From the NCBI GenBank assembly GCA_023442945.1, contig JAEZWW010000053.1, positions 1 to 41,969 of the forward strand: 41,969 nucleotides of DNA, in the 5' to 3' direction. Below are positions 9,741 through 17,149 of this stretch, one piece after another (positions within the stretch are counted from its first letter, which is position 1; each line of letters starts with the position of its first letter). The translations under genes were made by a program, and so were the position numbers. The notes below the pieces were generated by a model that worked only from the letters and a program-made list of their open reading frames with translations, made no database searches and was not told the origin of the DNA. This DNA is from Pseudomonadota bacterium (GTDB taxonomy: Bacteria > Pseudomonadota > Gammaproteobacteria > Burkholderiales > Burkholderiaceae_C).

Positions 9741-9800
9741 CAAAAAGCGTAGCTGGTCGCGCTGATGGTTGTAGGGCTGATGGTCGAATTCGCTTGAATT
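9741..9800 (+). repeat. Dispersed repeat copy 4 (forward)
   Basis: Starts CAAAAAGCGTAGCTGG, continues through TTGTAGGGC, and ends at CGCTTGAATT. It lies just after the last ATPase gene of the importer. Confidence 0.85.
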
Positions 9801-10124
9801 GACCGCGCCCGGCGACTAACGTGTACCCGCCGCTTGGCCCCAGCACCGGGGCACGCTACTGCGGCGATTGGGTATAAGGAAACAAGAAAAGCTTCGTTGG
9901 GAAATCGCGCCTCGGCGCCCAGAATGGGCCCAGCGTTGGTGGCCGCCTGGTGCCGCCGACCTTGCCGATTGCCCGCCGGACCATGCTGCTTTTCGCTTTC
10001 CCTGTCGTTGCCGATCCTGCCGCGCGCCCGCTGGCTGTGTCGGCGCGTTCCCTTGTTCGCCCCCCAGCCGATGAACGCCAGCCCGGCGCGGCGCCGGCTG
10101 CGCGGGTTCGGGAGGCCTGAGCGC
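9801..10124. other. Gene-free stretch before the small membrane protein
   Basis: About 320 bases with no supported gene. The frame of the following membrane protein stays open through part of it, but this upstream part codes for an Arg/Cys/Pro-rich sequence without domains. A less GC-rich patch around 9872-9900 (TATAAGGAAACAAG) could hold a promoter. I see no clear -35 box. Confidence 0.35.
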
Positions 10125-10796
10125 ATGGCACCGCAATTCAGCCCCGCGCTGCTCGCGCTGTTTTCCCACGCCACGGGCGATGCGCTGGGCGCTTTCATCT
10201 GGACGGCCGTCGTCGGCGTCGGCTTGGGGCTCGTCCTGGGCGGGCTGCTGCATGTCACCGCTGACGGCGACGACGCCTCGTTGGCCGTTGGCCTGCAGGA
10301 TGCGACGGCGGCGTTGGCTAGCACCGCGCTGCTGGTGCTGACCGCCGCCGTGTTGCCCTGCCTGCGCTGGCGCAGCGCCGGCGCGGTCGGGCAGGTGGCC
10401 GCCCACGTCGCGCCGCTGGCCCTGGTGGCGGCGGGCCTCACCGCGCGCTGGGTCAATCAAGCCTTGCGCGCCGCGGCGGTTGAGCATGCACCCGCGCTAT
10501 CCAACGGCGCTGGCGGCGTCGCCGCACGCCTGCTGCGTCTGCCGTTGCGGGCTGCTGCGCCGCGCATCGCCGCAGGCGTCGCGCTGGCCGTGATCGCGTT
10601 GGCCGCCTACGCCAGCGTGGCGGTCGCGGTGGGCAGCGGGGCGGGAGAGCAGGGCGTGGCGAGCGCGGCACACGGCCTGCCGGACGCGCTGCTGGGCGTC
10701 GTCCTCCTGCTCATCGCGCTGGCCCAGGCCGTGCGGGCGGCGGGCGATGGGGCGGTGGCTGCGGCCGGCGATCGCCGTATGCTTCAAAAAGCATAG
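10125..10796 (+). CDS. Small hydrophobic membrane protein of unknown function
   Basis: A 223-residue protein with about five hydrophobic segments: FIWTAVVGVGLGLVLGGLL, ASTALLVLTAAVLPCL, APLALVAAGLTA, IAAGVALAVIALAAYASVAVAV and ALLGVVLLLIALAQA. I do not recognise the family. The start at 10125 is favoured by GGGAGG nine bases upstream; the ATG at 10071 and the longer frame to 9834 lack this. The last codons, MLQKA and the TAG stop, lie in a copy of the dispersed repeat, so the present C terminus may have been set by repeat insertion. Opposite-strand frames are long but look like shadows. It stands alone between two transport operons. Confidence 0.55.
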   Translation: MAPQFSPALLALFSHATGDALGAFIWTAVVGVGLGLVLGGLLHVTADGDDASLAVGLQDATAALASTALLVLTAAVLPCLRWRSAGAVGQVAAHVAPLALVAAGLTARWVNQALRAAAVEHAPALSNGAGGVAARLLRLPLRAAAPRIAAGVALAVIALAAYASVAVAVGSGAGEQGVASAAHGLPDALLGVVLLLIALAQAVRAAGDGAVAAAGDRRMLQKA

Positions 10797-10844
10797 CTGC
10801 TTGCGCAGAAGGCTGTAGGGCCAAAGGCCAATTTCTTTGGATTT
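10783..10844 (+). repeat. Dispersed repeat copy 5 (forward)
   Basis: Carries CTTCAAAAAGCATAGCTGC, TTGCGCAG, CTGTAGGGCC and GGCCAATTTC, the best match to the family consensus. The stop codon of the upstream membrane protein is the TAG of its TAGCTG core. Confidence 0.92.
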
Positions 10845-11126
10845 TTGCCTGGACGCCCGGCACCGCTGACCGGGCGGTCGCATCGGGCGATCTGTCCCCG
10901 GGCCGCGAGGGGTGAGTGCCCGCCCCTGCACGACCATTTGTCAGTATTTGGTATGTGTGACGGACGCTTTTGCGCCCATTTACCCCTGAAAACTAGCAAT
11001 TTCGTATAAGCAAATTTGTTTTTATTTGTTTGAGAAATTAAGGGTTTTCCCCAGAATGGCGGCCATGGTGCTTTTTTCAGCGCCGCTGCAGGGGCAGCGG
11101 GCTGGGCGCCCCGGAGTACACCCGCT
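10845..11126. other. Leader region of metNIQ
   Basis: No gene. The stretch 10935-11045 is clearly AT-rich against its surroundings and includes TTTCGTATAAGC and repeated ATTTGTTT motifs, consistent with the promoter region of the methionine importer. I found no clear SAM riboswitch or MetJ/MetR site. GGAG at 11113-11116 is the likely ribosome site for metN. Confidence 0.4.
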
Positions 11127-12362
11127 ATGTTTCTTGTTGACGCCTTCGCCTCGCCCTGGCCGATCGCCCGCACACCGCTCGACTTCGCCGACACCGTCTC
11201 GTCGAGCGCCGCCCCCACCGACCTGGCCGGCGCGCCCGCCGCCGCGCCGCCCCACCCCCACGCTGGCAGCGCCGTGCAATTGCAGGGCATCGAATTGCTT
11301 TACCCCGGCACCACCGCGCCCGCGCTGCAGGGGATCGACCTGGACATCCGCGCGGGCGAGGTGTTCGGCATCATTGGCCGCAGCGGCGCGGGCAAGAGCT
11401 CGCTGGTGCGCACCATCAACCTGCTCAACCGGCCCAGCGCTGGCCGTGTGGTGGTGGACGGCACCGATCTGACCGCCCTCAACGCCCGAGGCCTGCGCAG
11501 CGCGCGCCACCAGATCGGCATGGTGTTCCAGCACTTCAACCTGCTCAGCTCGCGCACGGTGTTTGACAACGTGGCCCTGCCGCTGGAATTGGCCGGCCTG
11601 CCGCGCGCCGAGATCTGCGCGCGCGTCGAACCGCTGCTGGACTTGGTGGGCCTGGCGCCCTTGGCCGACCGTTACCCGGCGCAGATCAGCGGCGGGCAGA
11701 AGCAGCGCGTGGGCATTGCGCGCGCGCTGGCCAGCCAGCCCAAGGTGCTGCTGTCGGACGAGGCGACGTCCGCGCTGGACCCGGAAACCACGCGTTCCAT
11801 CCTGGCGCTCTTGGCGCGCATCAACCGCGAACTGGGCCTGACCATTGTGCTGATCACGCACCAGATGCAGGTCATCAAACAGATCGCCGACCGCGTCGCC
11901 GTGCTGGACGCCGGCCAGGTGGTGGAGCAGGGCGCCGTGGTCGACGTGTTCACCCGCCCGCAGCACGCCACCACGCGCAGCCTGATCGACGAGATCCTGC
12001 CGCAGTCGCTGCCGGCCAGCGTGCTGGCCCACGCCGCGCGCGCCCAGACCGCGCTGCCGATCGGCCACGCCGGGCGCCTGCTGCGCCTGGCGGTTGCGGG
12101 CGAGCGCGCCAACCAGCCGCTGCTGTCGCGCCTGATCCGCCGCCATGGCGTGGACCTGAGCGTGCTGCACGGCCAGGTCGACGACATCCAGGGCCACACG
12201 GTCGGCACGCTGGCGGTGTGGCTGAGCGGCCTGGCCGGCTCCGTCGATGCCGTGACGCAGGCGCTGACCCATGCCGGCGTCAGCGCCGAGACGGTGGAAT
12301 TGCCCCCCGCCACCGAGACCGCCGACTTTGTCGACACCTTGCCCCCGTTTTTCCAGAGCTGA
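11127..12362 (+). CDS. metN: Methionine ABC importer ATPase MetN
   Basis: A 411-residue ATPase. Walker A is GRSGAGKS (residues 84-91), the signature ISGGQKQR (187-194) and Walker B VLLSDEATS (207-215). DLDIRAGEVFGIIGRSG and the typical VFQHFNLLSSRTV match MetN. The C-terminal part from about residue 330 (RLIRRHGVDLSVLHGQVDDIQGHTVGTLAVW, read in parts) is the NIL regulatory domain that senses methionine. An Ala/Pro-rich stretch of about 45 residues precedes the usual N terminus; a GTG at 11274 could give a shorter form, but GGAG supports 11127. It is followed by metI ten bases later and metQ. Confidence 0.95.
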   Translation: MFLVDAFASPWPIARTPLDFADTVSSSAAPTDLAGAPAAAPPHPHAGSAVQLQGIELLYPGTTAPALQGIDLDIRAGEVFGIIGRSGAGKSSLVRTINLLNRPSAGRVVVDGTDLTALNARGLRSARHQIGMVFQHFNLLSSRTVFDNVALPLELAGLPRAEICARVEPLLDLVGLAPLADRYPAQISGGQKQRVGIARALASQPKVLLSDEATSALDPETTRSILALLARINRELGLTIVLITHQMQVIKQIADRVAVLDAGQVVEQGAVVDVFTRPQHATTRSLIDEILPQSLPASVLAHAARAQTALPIGHAGRLLRLAVAGERANQPLLSRLIRRHGVDLSVLHGQVDDIQGHTVGTLAVWLSGLAGSVDAVTQALTHAGVSAETVELPPATETADFVDTLPPFFQS

Positions 12363-12372
12363 TCGATCCATC

Positions 12373-13038
12373 ATGTTTGACAACCTGACCCCGGCCCTTT
12401 GGGCCCTGTTCGCCACGTCGCTTTGGGAGACCGTGGTGATGGTGGGCGTCGCCGGCCTGGTCGGCGCGCTGATCGGCATTCCTCTGGGCGTGCTGCTGCG
12501 CCTGACGGACCGCGGCGGCGTGCTCACGCGCCCCGTGTTCCACCGCGTCGTCGGCACCGTCGTCAACGCGGTGCGCTCCACGCCCTTCATCATTCTGCTG
12601 GTGGCCATCATCCCATTCACGCGCTGGATCACCGGCTCGTCCATCGGGACCTGGGCCGCGGTCGTGCCGCTGTCGCTGGCGGCCGCGCCCTTCATCGCGC
12701 GGCTGGTGGAAACGGCGCTGCGCGAGGTCGACAACGGCCTGATCGAAGCCGCCCAGGCCATGGGCGCCAGCACGCGCCAGATCGTGTGGAAGGTGCTGCT
12801 GCCCGAGGCGCTGCCCGGCATCGTGGCCGGTATCACCATCTCGCTGGTGGCGCTGACGGGCTACTCGGCCATGGCCGGCGCCATCGGTGGCGGTGGTTTG
12901 GGCGACTTGGGCATCCGCTACGGCTACCAGCGCTTCCTGCCCGACGTGATGCTGGCCGTGGTGCTGGTGCTGATCGTCTTCGTGCAGCTGATCCAAAGCG
13001 CCGGCGACTGGCTGGTGCGCCGCCTGAGCCACCGCTGA
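12373..13038 (+). CDS. metI: Methionine ABC importer permease MetI
   Basis: A 221-residue inner-membrane permease with about five membrane helices. The N terminus ALWALFATSLWETVVMVGVAG, the NAVRSTPFIILLVAIIPFTR block and the ATPase-contact loop EAAQAMGASTRQIVWKVLLPEALPG (about residues 126-150) match the MetI family. GYSAMAGAIGGGGLGDLGIRYGYQRF near the end is a strong family signature. The start at 12373 is ten bases past metN; longer frames overlap metN and are shadows. Downstream, a dispersed repeat lies between this gene and metQ. Confidence 0.95.
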   Translation: MFDNLTPALWALFATSLWETVVMVGVAGLVGALIGIPLGVLLRLTDRGGVLTRPVFHRVVGTVVNAVRSTPFIILLVAIIPFTRWITGSSIGTWAAVVPLSLAAAPFIARLVETALREVDNGLIEAAQAMGASTRQIVWKVLLPEALPGIVAGITISLVALTGYSAMAGAIGGGGLGDLGIRYGYQRFLPDVMLAVVLVLIVFVQLIQSAGDWLVRRLSHR

Positions 13039-13065
13039 CGCGCGGCGAACACCCCGTATTTGCTC

Positions 13066-13126
13066 TTAATTCAGTAGCTGGCTGCGCAGATGCTGCGCGG
13101 GCCAGGGGCTGATTTTCCTTGAATTT
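13066..13126 (+). repeat. Dispersed repeat copy 6 (forward), between metI and metQ
   Basis: Carries AGTAGCTGGCTGCGCAGATG, CTGCGCGGGCC and ends near CTTGAATT. GCGCA and TGCGC pair around a short loop. It interrupts the metNIQ operon 34 bases before metQ. Confidence 0.85.
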
Positions 13127-13159
13127 CCCCTCCGACGACCTCAGAAAGGCTCATTCACC

Positions 13160-13963
13160 ATGCAACGCCGCACTTCCCTCATCGCCGCCGCCGTGCTCGG
13201 CGCCTTCGCCCTCAGCGGTGCCACCCTCGCCCAGGCGCAGGACAAGGCCGCCATCAAGGTCGGCGTCACCGCCGGCCCGCACGCCCAGATCCTGGAGCAG
13301 GTCAAGAAGGCCGCTGCCAAGGATGGCCTGGCCATCCAGGTGGTCGAATTCAGCGACTACGTGCAGCCCAACGCCGCTCTGGCCGCGGGCGATCTGGACG
13401 CCAACAGCTACCAGCACAAGCCTTACCTGGACCAACAGGTGGCCGACCGCGGCTACAAATTCAGCAGCGTGGCCAGCACCGTGACCTTCCCGATCGGCAT
13501 CTATTCCAAGAAAGTGAAGAAGCTGACCGACCTGAAGCCCGGAGCGCGCGTCGGCATCCCCAACGACCCGACCAACGGCGGGCGTGTGCTGCTGTTGTTG
13601 CAACAGCACGGCCTGATCAAGCTGAAGGCCAATGCCGGCCTGAAGGCCACGCCGCTGGACGTGACCGACAACCCGAAAAAGCTGCGCTTCGTGGAACTGG
13701 ACGCCGCGCAACTGCCGCGTTCGCTGGACGACCTGGACGCCGCCGCAGTCAACACCAACTACGCGCTGACCGCGGGCCTGAACCCGTCCAAGGACGCGAT
13801 CGTGGTGGAAGGCCCCAAGGGCCCTTACGCCAACCTGCTGGTGGTGCGCACCGCCGACCAGAACCAGCCCTGGGTGGCCAAATTTGTGAAAGCCTACCGC
13901 TCACCCGAGGTGCGCGAATTCATCAAGGCCGAATTCAAGGGTTCGATCGTCGCCGACTTCTGA
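13160..13963 (+). CDS. metQ: Methionine-binding periplasmic protein MetQ/NlpA family
   Basis: A 267-residue binding protein. The signal peptide reaches to about AQAQDK and has no lipobox cysteine, so it is predicted to be soluble in the periplasm rather than lipid-anchored. The mature part begins AAIKVGVTAGPHAQILEQVK, the family start; the NSYQHKPYLDQQ and PNDPTNGGRVLLLLQ segments are typical of MetQ. GAAAGG about 11 bases upstream is the likely ribosome site. It ends 48 bases before a strong terminator. Presence of metNI upstream fixes the role as methionine or methionine-sulfoxide uptake. Confidence 0.95.
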   Translation: MQRRTSLIAAAVLGAFALSGATLAQAQDKAAIKVGVTAGPHAQILEQVKKAAAKDGLAIQVVEFSDYVQPNAALAAGDLDANSYQHKPYLDQQVADRGYKFSSVASTVTFPIGIYSKKVKKLTDLKPGARVGIPNDPTNGGRVLLLLQQHGLIKLKANAGLKATPLDVTDNPKKLRFVELDAAQLPRSLDDLDAAAVNTNYALTAGLNPSKDAIVVEGPKGPYANLLVVRTADQNQPWVAKFVKAYRSPEVREFIKAEFKGSIVADF

Positions 13964-14010
13964 CGCCGACCGCTGGCGTGCCGCCGCCGACAGCTGCCGC
14001 TGGCCTTGCC

Positions 14011-14049
14011 ACGGCCGCTTCGCCTGATCCGGCGAGCGGCCGTTTTTTT
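14011..14049 (+). terminator. Terminator of metNIQ
   Basis: Arms ACGGCCGCTTCGCC and GGCGAGCGGCCGT pair over 13 bp with one bulge around a short loop, then a T7 run follows. Confidence 0.93.
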
Positions 14050-14161
14050 CGTCGCCCGTCGCTGTCAAATCTGTCGTTCAGCCGACGCGAAATTGTCACG
14101 GCTGCGCAACATGCGCGCCACACCATCTCAAGCTTTTGCAACATTGAACAAGGGGTTGAGC

Positions 14162-16075
14162 ATGTGGCAACCGAGGTCGAAGGGCGCGCGCGCCGGGTGG
14201 GGATGGGTCATCTGCATGGCGGCGGCGGGCGTGCTGCTGACGGCGTGTGGCGGCGGTGACGATGACGACAAGCCGGCGGACGGCGATTTCACGCTGACGC
14301 TGGTCCACATCAACGACCACCATTCGACGCTCGACAGCAAGAGCAGGACCCTGAAGCTGAACACGGGCGCCGCTGCCCCCGCCACCGTGGGGGTGGACGC
14401 CGCCGGCTTTCCGCGCGTGACCCAGGCGTTTGAGGAGATCGTCAAAGCCGCGGGCCCGAACGTCCTGAAGATCCACGCCGGCGACGCGACCACCGGCACG
14501 CTCTACTTCAACCGCGCCGGAGCTGATGGCGAGGCAGACGCGGCGATGATGAACACGGTGTGCTTCGACACCTTCACACTGGGTAACCACGAGTTCGACA
14601 AGGGAGACAGCGGCCTCAAGCGCTTCCTGGACCTGCTCAAGAAGGGCAGCTGCAACACCGCTGTGCTGAGCGCCAACACGGTGTTCGGTGCGAACTCGGC
14701 GCTGAACCCGGCGCGCGCGGCGGGCTACGTGCTGCCGTCTAAGGTGTTTGAGCGCGGCGGTCAGAAGATCGGCGTGATCGGCCTGACCATCGCCGGCAAG
14801 ACCAAGGCTTCTTCCAGCCCCGACCCGGACACGATGTTCCAGGACGAGGCGCTCGCGGCCCAGCGCGAGATTGACAAGCTGCGCGGTCAGGGCGTCAACA
14901 AGATCGTCGTTGCCAGCCATATTGGCTATGAATACGACCGCCAGGTGGTCGCCAAGCTGAGCGGCGTGGACGTCGTGGTCGGCGCCGATTCGCACACCCT
15001 GCTGGGTCCCAAGAGCCTGTCCACCCTGGGCGTGGGTTCGCCTGCGGGCGACTACCCGACACTGGCCACCGACAAGGACGGCAAGATGGTCTGCGTGGTC
15101 CAGGCCTGGGAATACGCCCAGGTGGTGGGCGAGCTGAAAGTCCGCTTCGACCGCAACGGTGATGTGCTGGAGTGCAACGGCACGCCGCACGTGCTGATCG
15201 GCAACAACTTCACCGTGGGCGGCAAGGCGCCGACGCCGGCCGAGCAGACCGCCATCGACGCCAGCGTCAAGGCTTCGGGCTTCCTGCGCGTGACCGCGCC
15301 TTCGTCCGTCGCCGCGAATGTGCTCGCGCCGTACAAGGCGCGCGTGGAGGTGTTCAACAAGACGGTGGTCGCGCGCGCGCCCAAGGAACTGTGCTCGCGC
15401 CGCGTGCCGGGCGGCGAAGGTTCGGTCGACTACAGCCGCTCCAGCACGGCGTGCAACGCCGAAGGCCTGGTCAACCAGCACGGCGGCGACATCCAGCAGC
15501 TGGTGGCCCAGGCGTACCTGGAAGTGGCCAATGCGAAGTACGGCGGCGCCGACATTTCGTTACAAAGCGGGGGTGGCGTGCGCGTGCCGCTGCTGGGCGA
15601 GGTGACGGCGGCCAACGTCATCCAGGTGTTGCCGTTCGGCAACATGCTGTTCCGCCTGCAGGTCACGGGCGCGGAGGTCAAGGCGATGCTGGAAGATGGC
15701 ATGGAAGCTACCTTCGGCCCCGGCGGCAGCACCGGCCCGTACCCTTACACGGGCGGTTTGCGCTTTGACGTCGATGCCAAGGCCGTGGCCGGCGCGCGCG
15801 TCAGCAACGTGGAGGTGCGCGACGCAACCAGCGGCGCCTGGGGCCCGCTGGATGCGGCCAAGACCTACCGCCTGTTCGTGCTGAGCTTCAACGCCACCGG
15901 CGGCGACGGCTACAAAACCCTGGCGGCCGTGCCTGCGGCGCGGCGCCTGGACATCGGGGTGCTGGACGCCGACGTCATGTTCGACTACATCGACAAGCTG
16001 CCCAAGGATGGCGCTGGCTTGCCGACTGTGGGCCGTCTGGGCGTCGAGCTCTACAGCACGCGCAATTTCAAGTAA
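14162..16075 (+). CDS. 5'-nucleotidase/UshA-family phosphatase, lipoprotein
   Basis: A 637-residue metallophosphoesterase. With the start at 14162 the N terminus is a lipoprotein signal: Arg-rich head, hydrophobic core, and LLTAC with Cys29, followed by GGGDDDDK. The metal motifs of the UshA family are seen: LVHINDHHS (usual D-x-H), HAGDATTG, LGNHEFD and VASHIGYEYDRQ, then ADSH. The C-terminal substrate domain has the QSGGGVR and LPFGNMLFRLQVTG motifs. It likely releases phosphate from nucleotides in the periplasm. AAGGGG eight to ten bases before 14162 supports that start; the frame is open to 14006, across the metQ terminator. The C-terminal ends STRNFK. It has no partner gene nearby. Confidence 0.93.
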   Translation: MWQPRSKGARAGWGWVICMAAAGVLLTACGGGDDDDKPADGDFTLTLVHINDHHSTLDSKSRTLKLNTGAAAPATVGVDAAGFPRVTQAFEEIVKAAGPNVLKIHAGDATTGTLYFNRAGADGEADAAMMNTVCFDTFTLGNHEFDKGDSGLKRFLDLLKKGSCNTAVLSANTVFGANSALNPARAAGYVLPSKVFERGGQKIGVIGLTIAGKTKASSSPDPDTMFQDEALAAQREIDKLRGQGVNKIVVASHIGYEYDRQVVAKLSGVDVVVGADSHTLLGPKSLSTLGVGSPAGDYPTLATDKDGKMVCVVQAWEYAQVVGELKVRFDRNGDVLECNGTPHVLIGNNFTVGGKAPTPAEQTAIDASVKASGFLRVTAPSSVAANVLAPYKARVEVFNKTVVARAPKELCSRRVPGGEGSVDYSRSSTACNAEGLVNQHGGDIQQLVAQAYLEVANAKYGGADISLQSGGGVRVPLLGEVTAANVIQVLPFGNMLFRLQVTGAEVKAMLEDGMEATFGPGGSTGPYPYTGGLRFDVDAKAVAGARVSNVEVRDATSGAWGPLDAAKTYRLFVLSFNATGGDGYKTLAAVPAARRLDIGVLDADVMFDYIDKLPKDGAGLPTVGRLGVELYSTRNFK

Positions 16076-16187
16076 GCGCTCTCAGTCGGGCTGCGGCAGA
16101 CCCGCCCGTGGCCCGGTTGCGGTTGCAACTGCGCGTATCGGGCGTATCGGGTGCGCCGCCGGGGCCCGAGCCCTTGGCGCAAGGCGG

Positions 16188-16193
16188 GATAAT
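16188..16193 (+). promoter_or_regulatory. -10 box of a probably leaderless tal message
   Basis: GATAAT lies eight bases before the tal ATG (16202), so transcription should start at or next to the ATG. There is no ribosome site in between. I see no clear -35 box. Confidence 0.45.
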
Positions 16194-16201
16194 GTCGGGC
16201 C

Positions 16202-17149
16202 ATGAACCAGCTCGACGCTCTCAAGCAATTCACCACCGTCGTCGCCGACACGGGCGACTTCCGCCAACTGGCGCAGTTCCAGCCGCAGGACGCGACCACC
16301 AACCCGTCGCTCATCCTGAAGGCGGTGCAAAAGCCGGAATACGCGCCGCTGCTCGCAGACACCGTGGCCGCGCACCGCGGCCAGCCGCTGGACGAGGTGG
16401 TTGACCGCCTGCTGGTGCGCTTCGGCACCGAAATCCTGTCGATCATCCCGGGCCGCGTCTCGACCGAGGTGGACGCGCGCCTGTCGTTTGACGAAGACGC
16501 CACCTTCACCCGCGCCGAACGGCTGATCGAGCTGTACCAGGCCGCGGGCGTGCCCACCGAGCGCGTGCTGATCAAGATCGCCAGCACCTGGGAAGGCATC
16601 CGCGCGGCCGAGCGCCTGCAAAAGCGCGGCATCGCCTGCAACCTGACGCTGCTGTTCAGCTTCTGCCAGGCCGTGGCCTGCGGGCAAGCCAAAGTGCAGC
16701 TGATCTCGCCTTTCGTCGGCCGCATCTACGACTGGTACAAAAAGCAGGCCGGCGCCAGCTGGGACGAAGCCGCCATGGCCGGCGCCAACGACCCGGGCGT
16801 GCAGTCGGTCAAGCGCATCTACGACTACTACAAGCGCCACGGCATCGCCACCGAGGTGATGGGTGCGAGCTTCCGCAACGTCGGCCAGATCACCGCGCTG
16901 GCCGGTTGCGACCTGCTGACCATCAGCCCGGAGTTGCTGGCCCAGCTGGCCGCAACCGACGCGCCGCTGGCCCGCGCGCTGGACGCCGAGGCCGCGCGCC
17001 GCCTGGACCTGCCGGCCATGCAGTTTGACGAAGCGGGCTTCCGCCTGGCACTGAACCAGGACGCGATGGCGACCGAAAAGCTGGCCGAGGGCATCCGCGC
17101 CTTCATTGCCGACGCCGAGAAGCTCGACGCCCTGATGCAGGCCGCGTGA
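16202..17149 (+). CDS. tal: Transaldolase
   Basis: A 315-residue class I transaldolase of the TalB type, in the non-oxidative pentose phosphate pathway. The N terminus NQLDALKQFTTVVADTGDF, the DATTNPSLILKA motif (about residues 30-41) and the catalytic lysine in VLIKIASTWEGI (about 121-132) are all seen. NLTLLFSFCQAVACGQA and FVGRIYDWYK are standard barrel segments. The C-terminal EKLAEGIRAFIADAEKL matches the family. It overlaps pgi by GTGA, so the two sugar-phosphate enzymes are translationally coupled. A GATAAT box close to the ATG suggests a leaderless message. Confidence 0.97.
   Translation: MNQLDALKQFTTVVADTGDFRQLAQFQPQDATTNPSLILKAVQKPEYAPLLADTVAAHRGQPLDEVVDRLLVRFGTEILSIIPGRVSTEVDARLSFDEDATFTRAERLIELYQAAGVPTERVLIKIASTWEGIRAAERLQKRGIACNLTLLFSFCQAVACGQAKVQLISPFVGRIYDWYKKQAGASWDEAAMAGANDPGVQSVKRIYDYYKRHGIATEVMGASFRNVGQITALAGCDLLTISPELLAQLAATDAPLARALDAEAARRLDLPAMQFDEAGFRLALNQDAMATEKLAEGIRAFIADAEKLDALMQAA

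Noticed and set aside
10845..11126. SAM riboswitch or Met repressor site before metN
   Set aside because: No SAM-II-like core, no MetJ box and no clear MetR palindrome were found in the AT-rich leader.
14062..14075. Pho box upstream of the 5'-nucleotidase
   Set aside because: Two CTGTC elements are present, but they are nine bases apart instead of eleven, and the second is imperfect.
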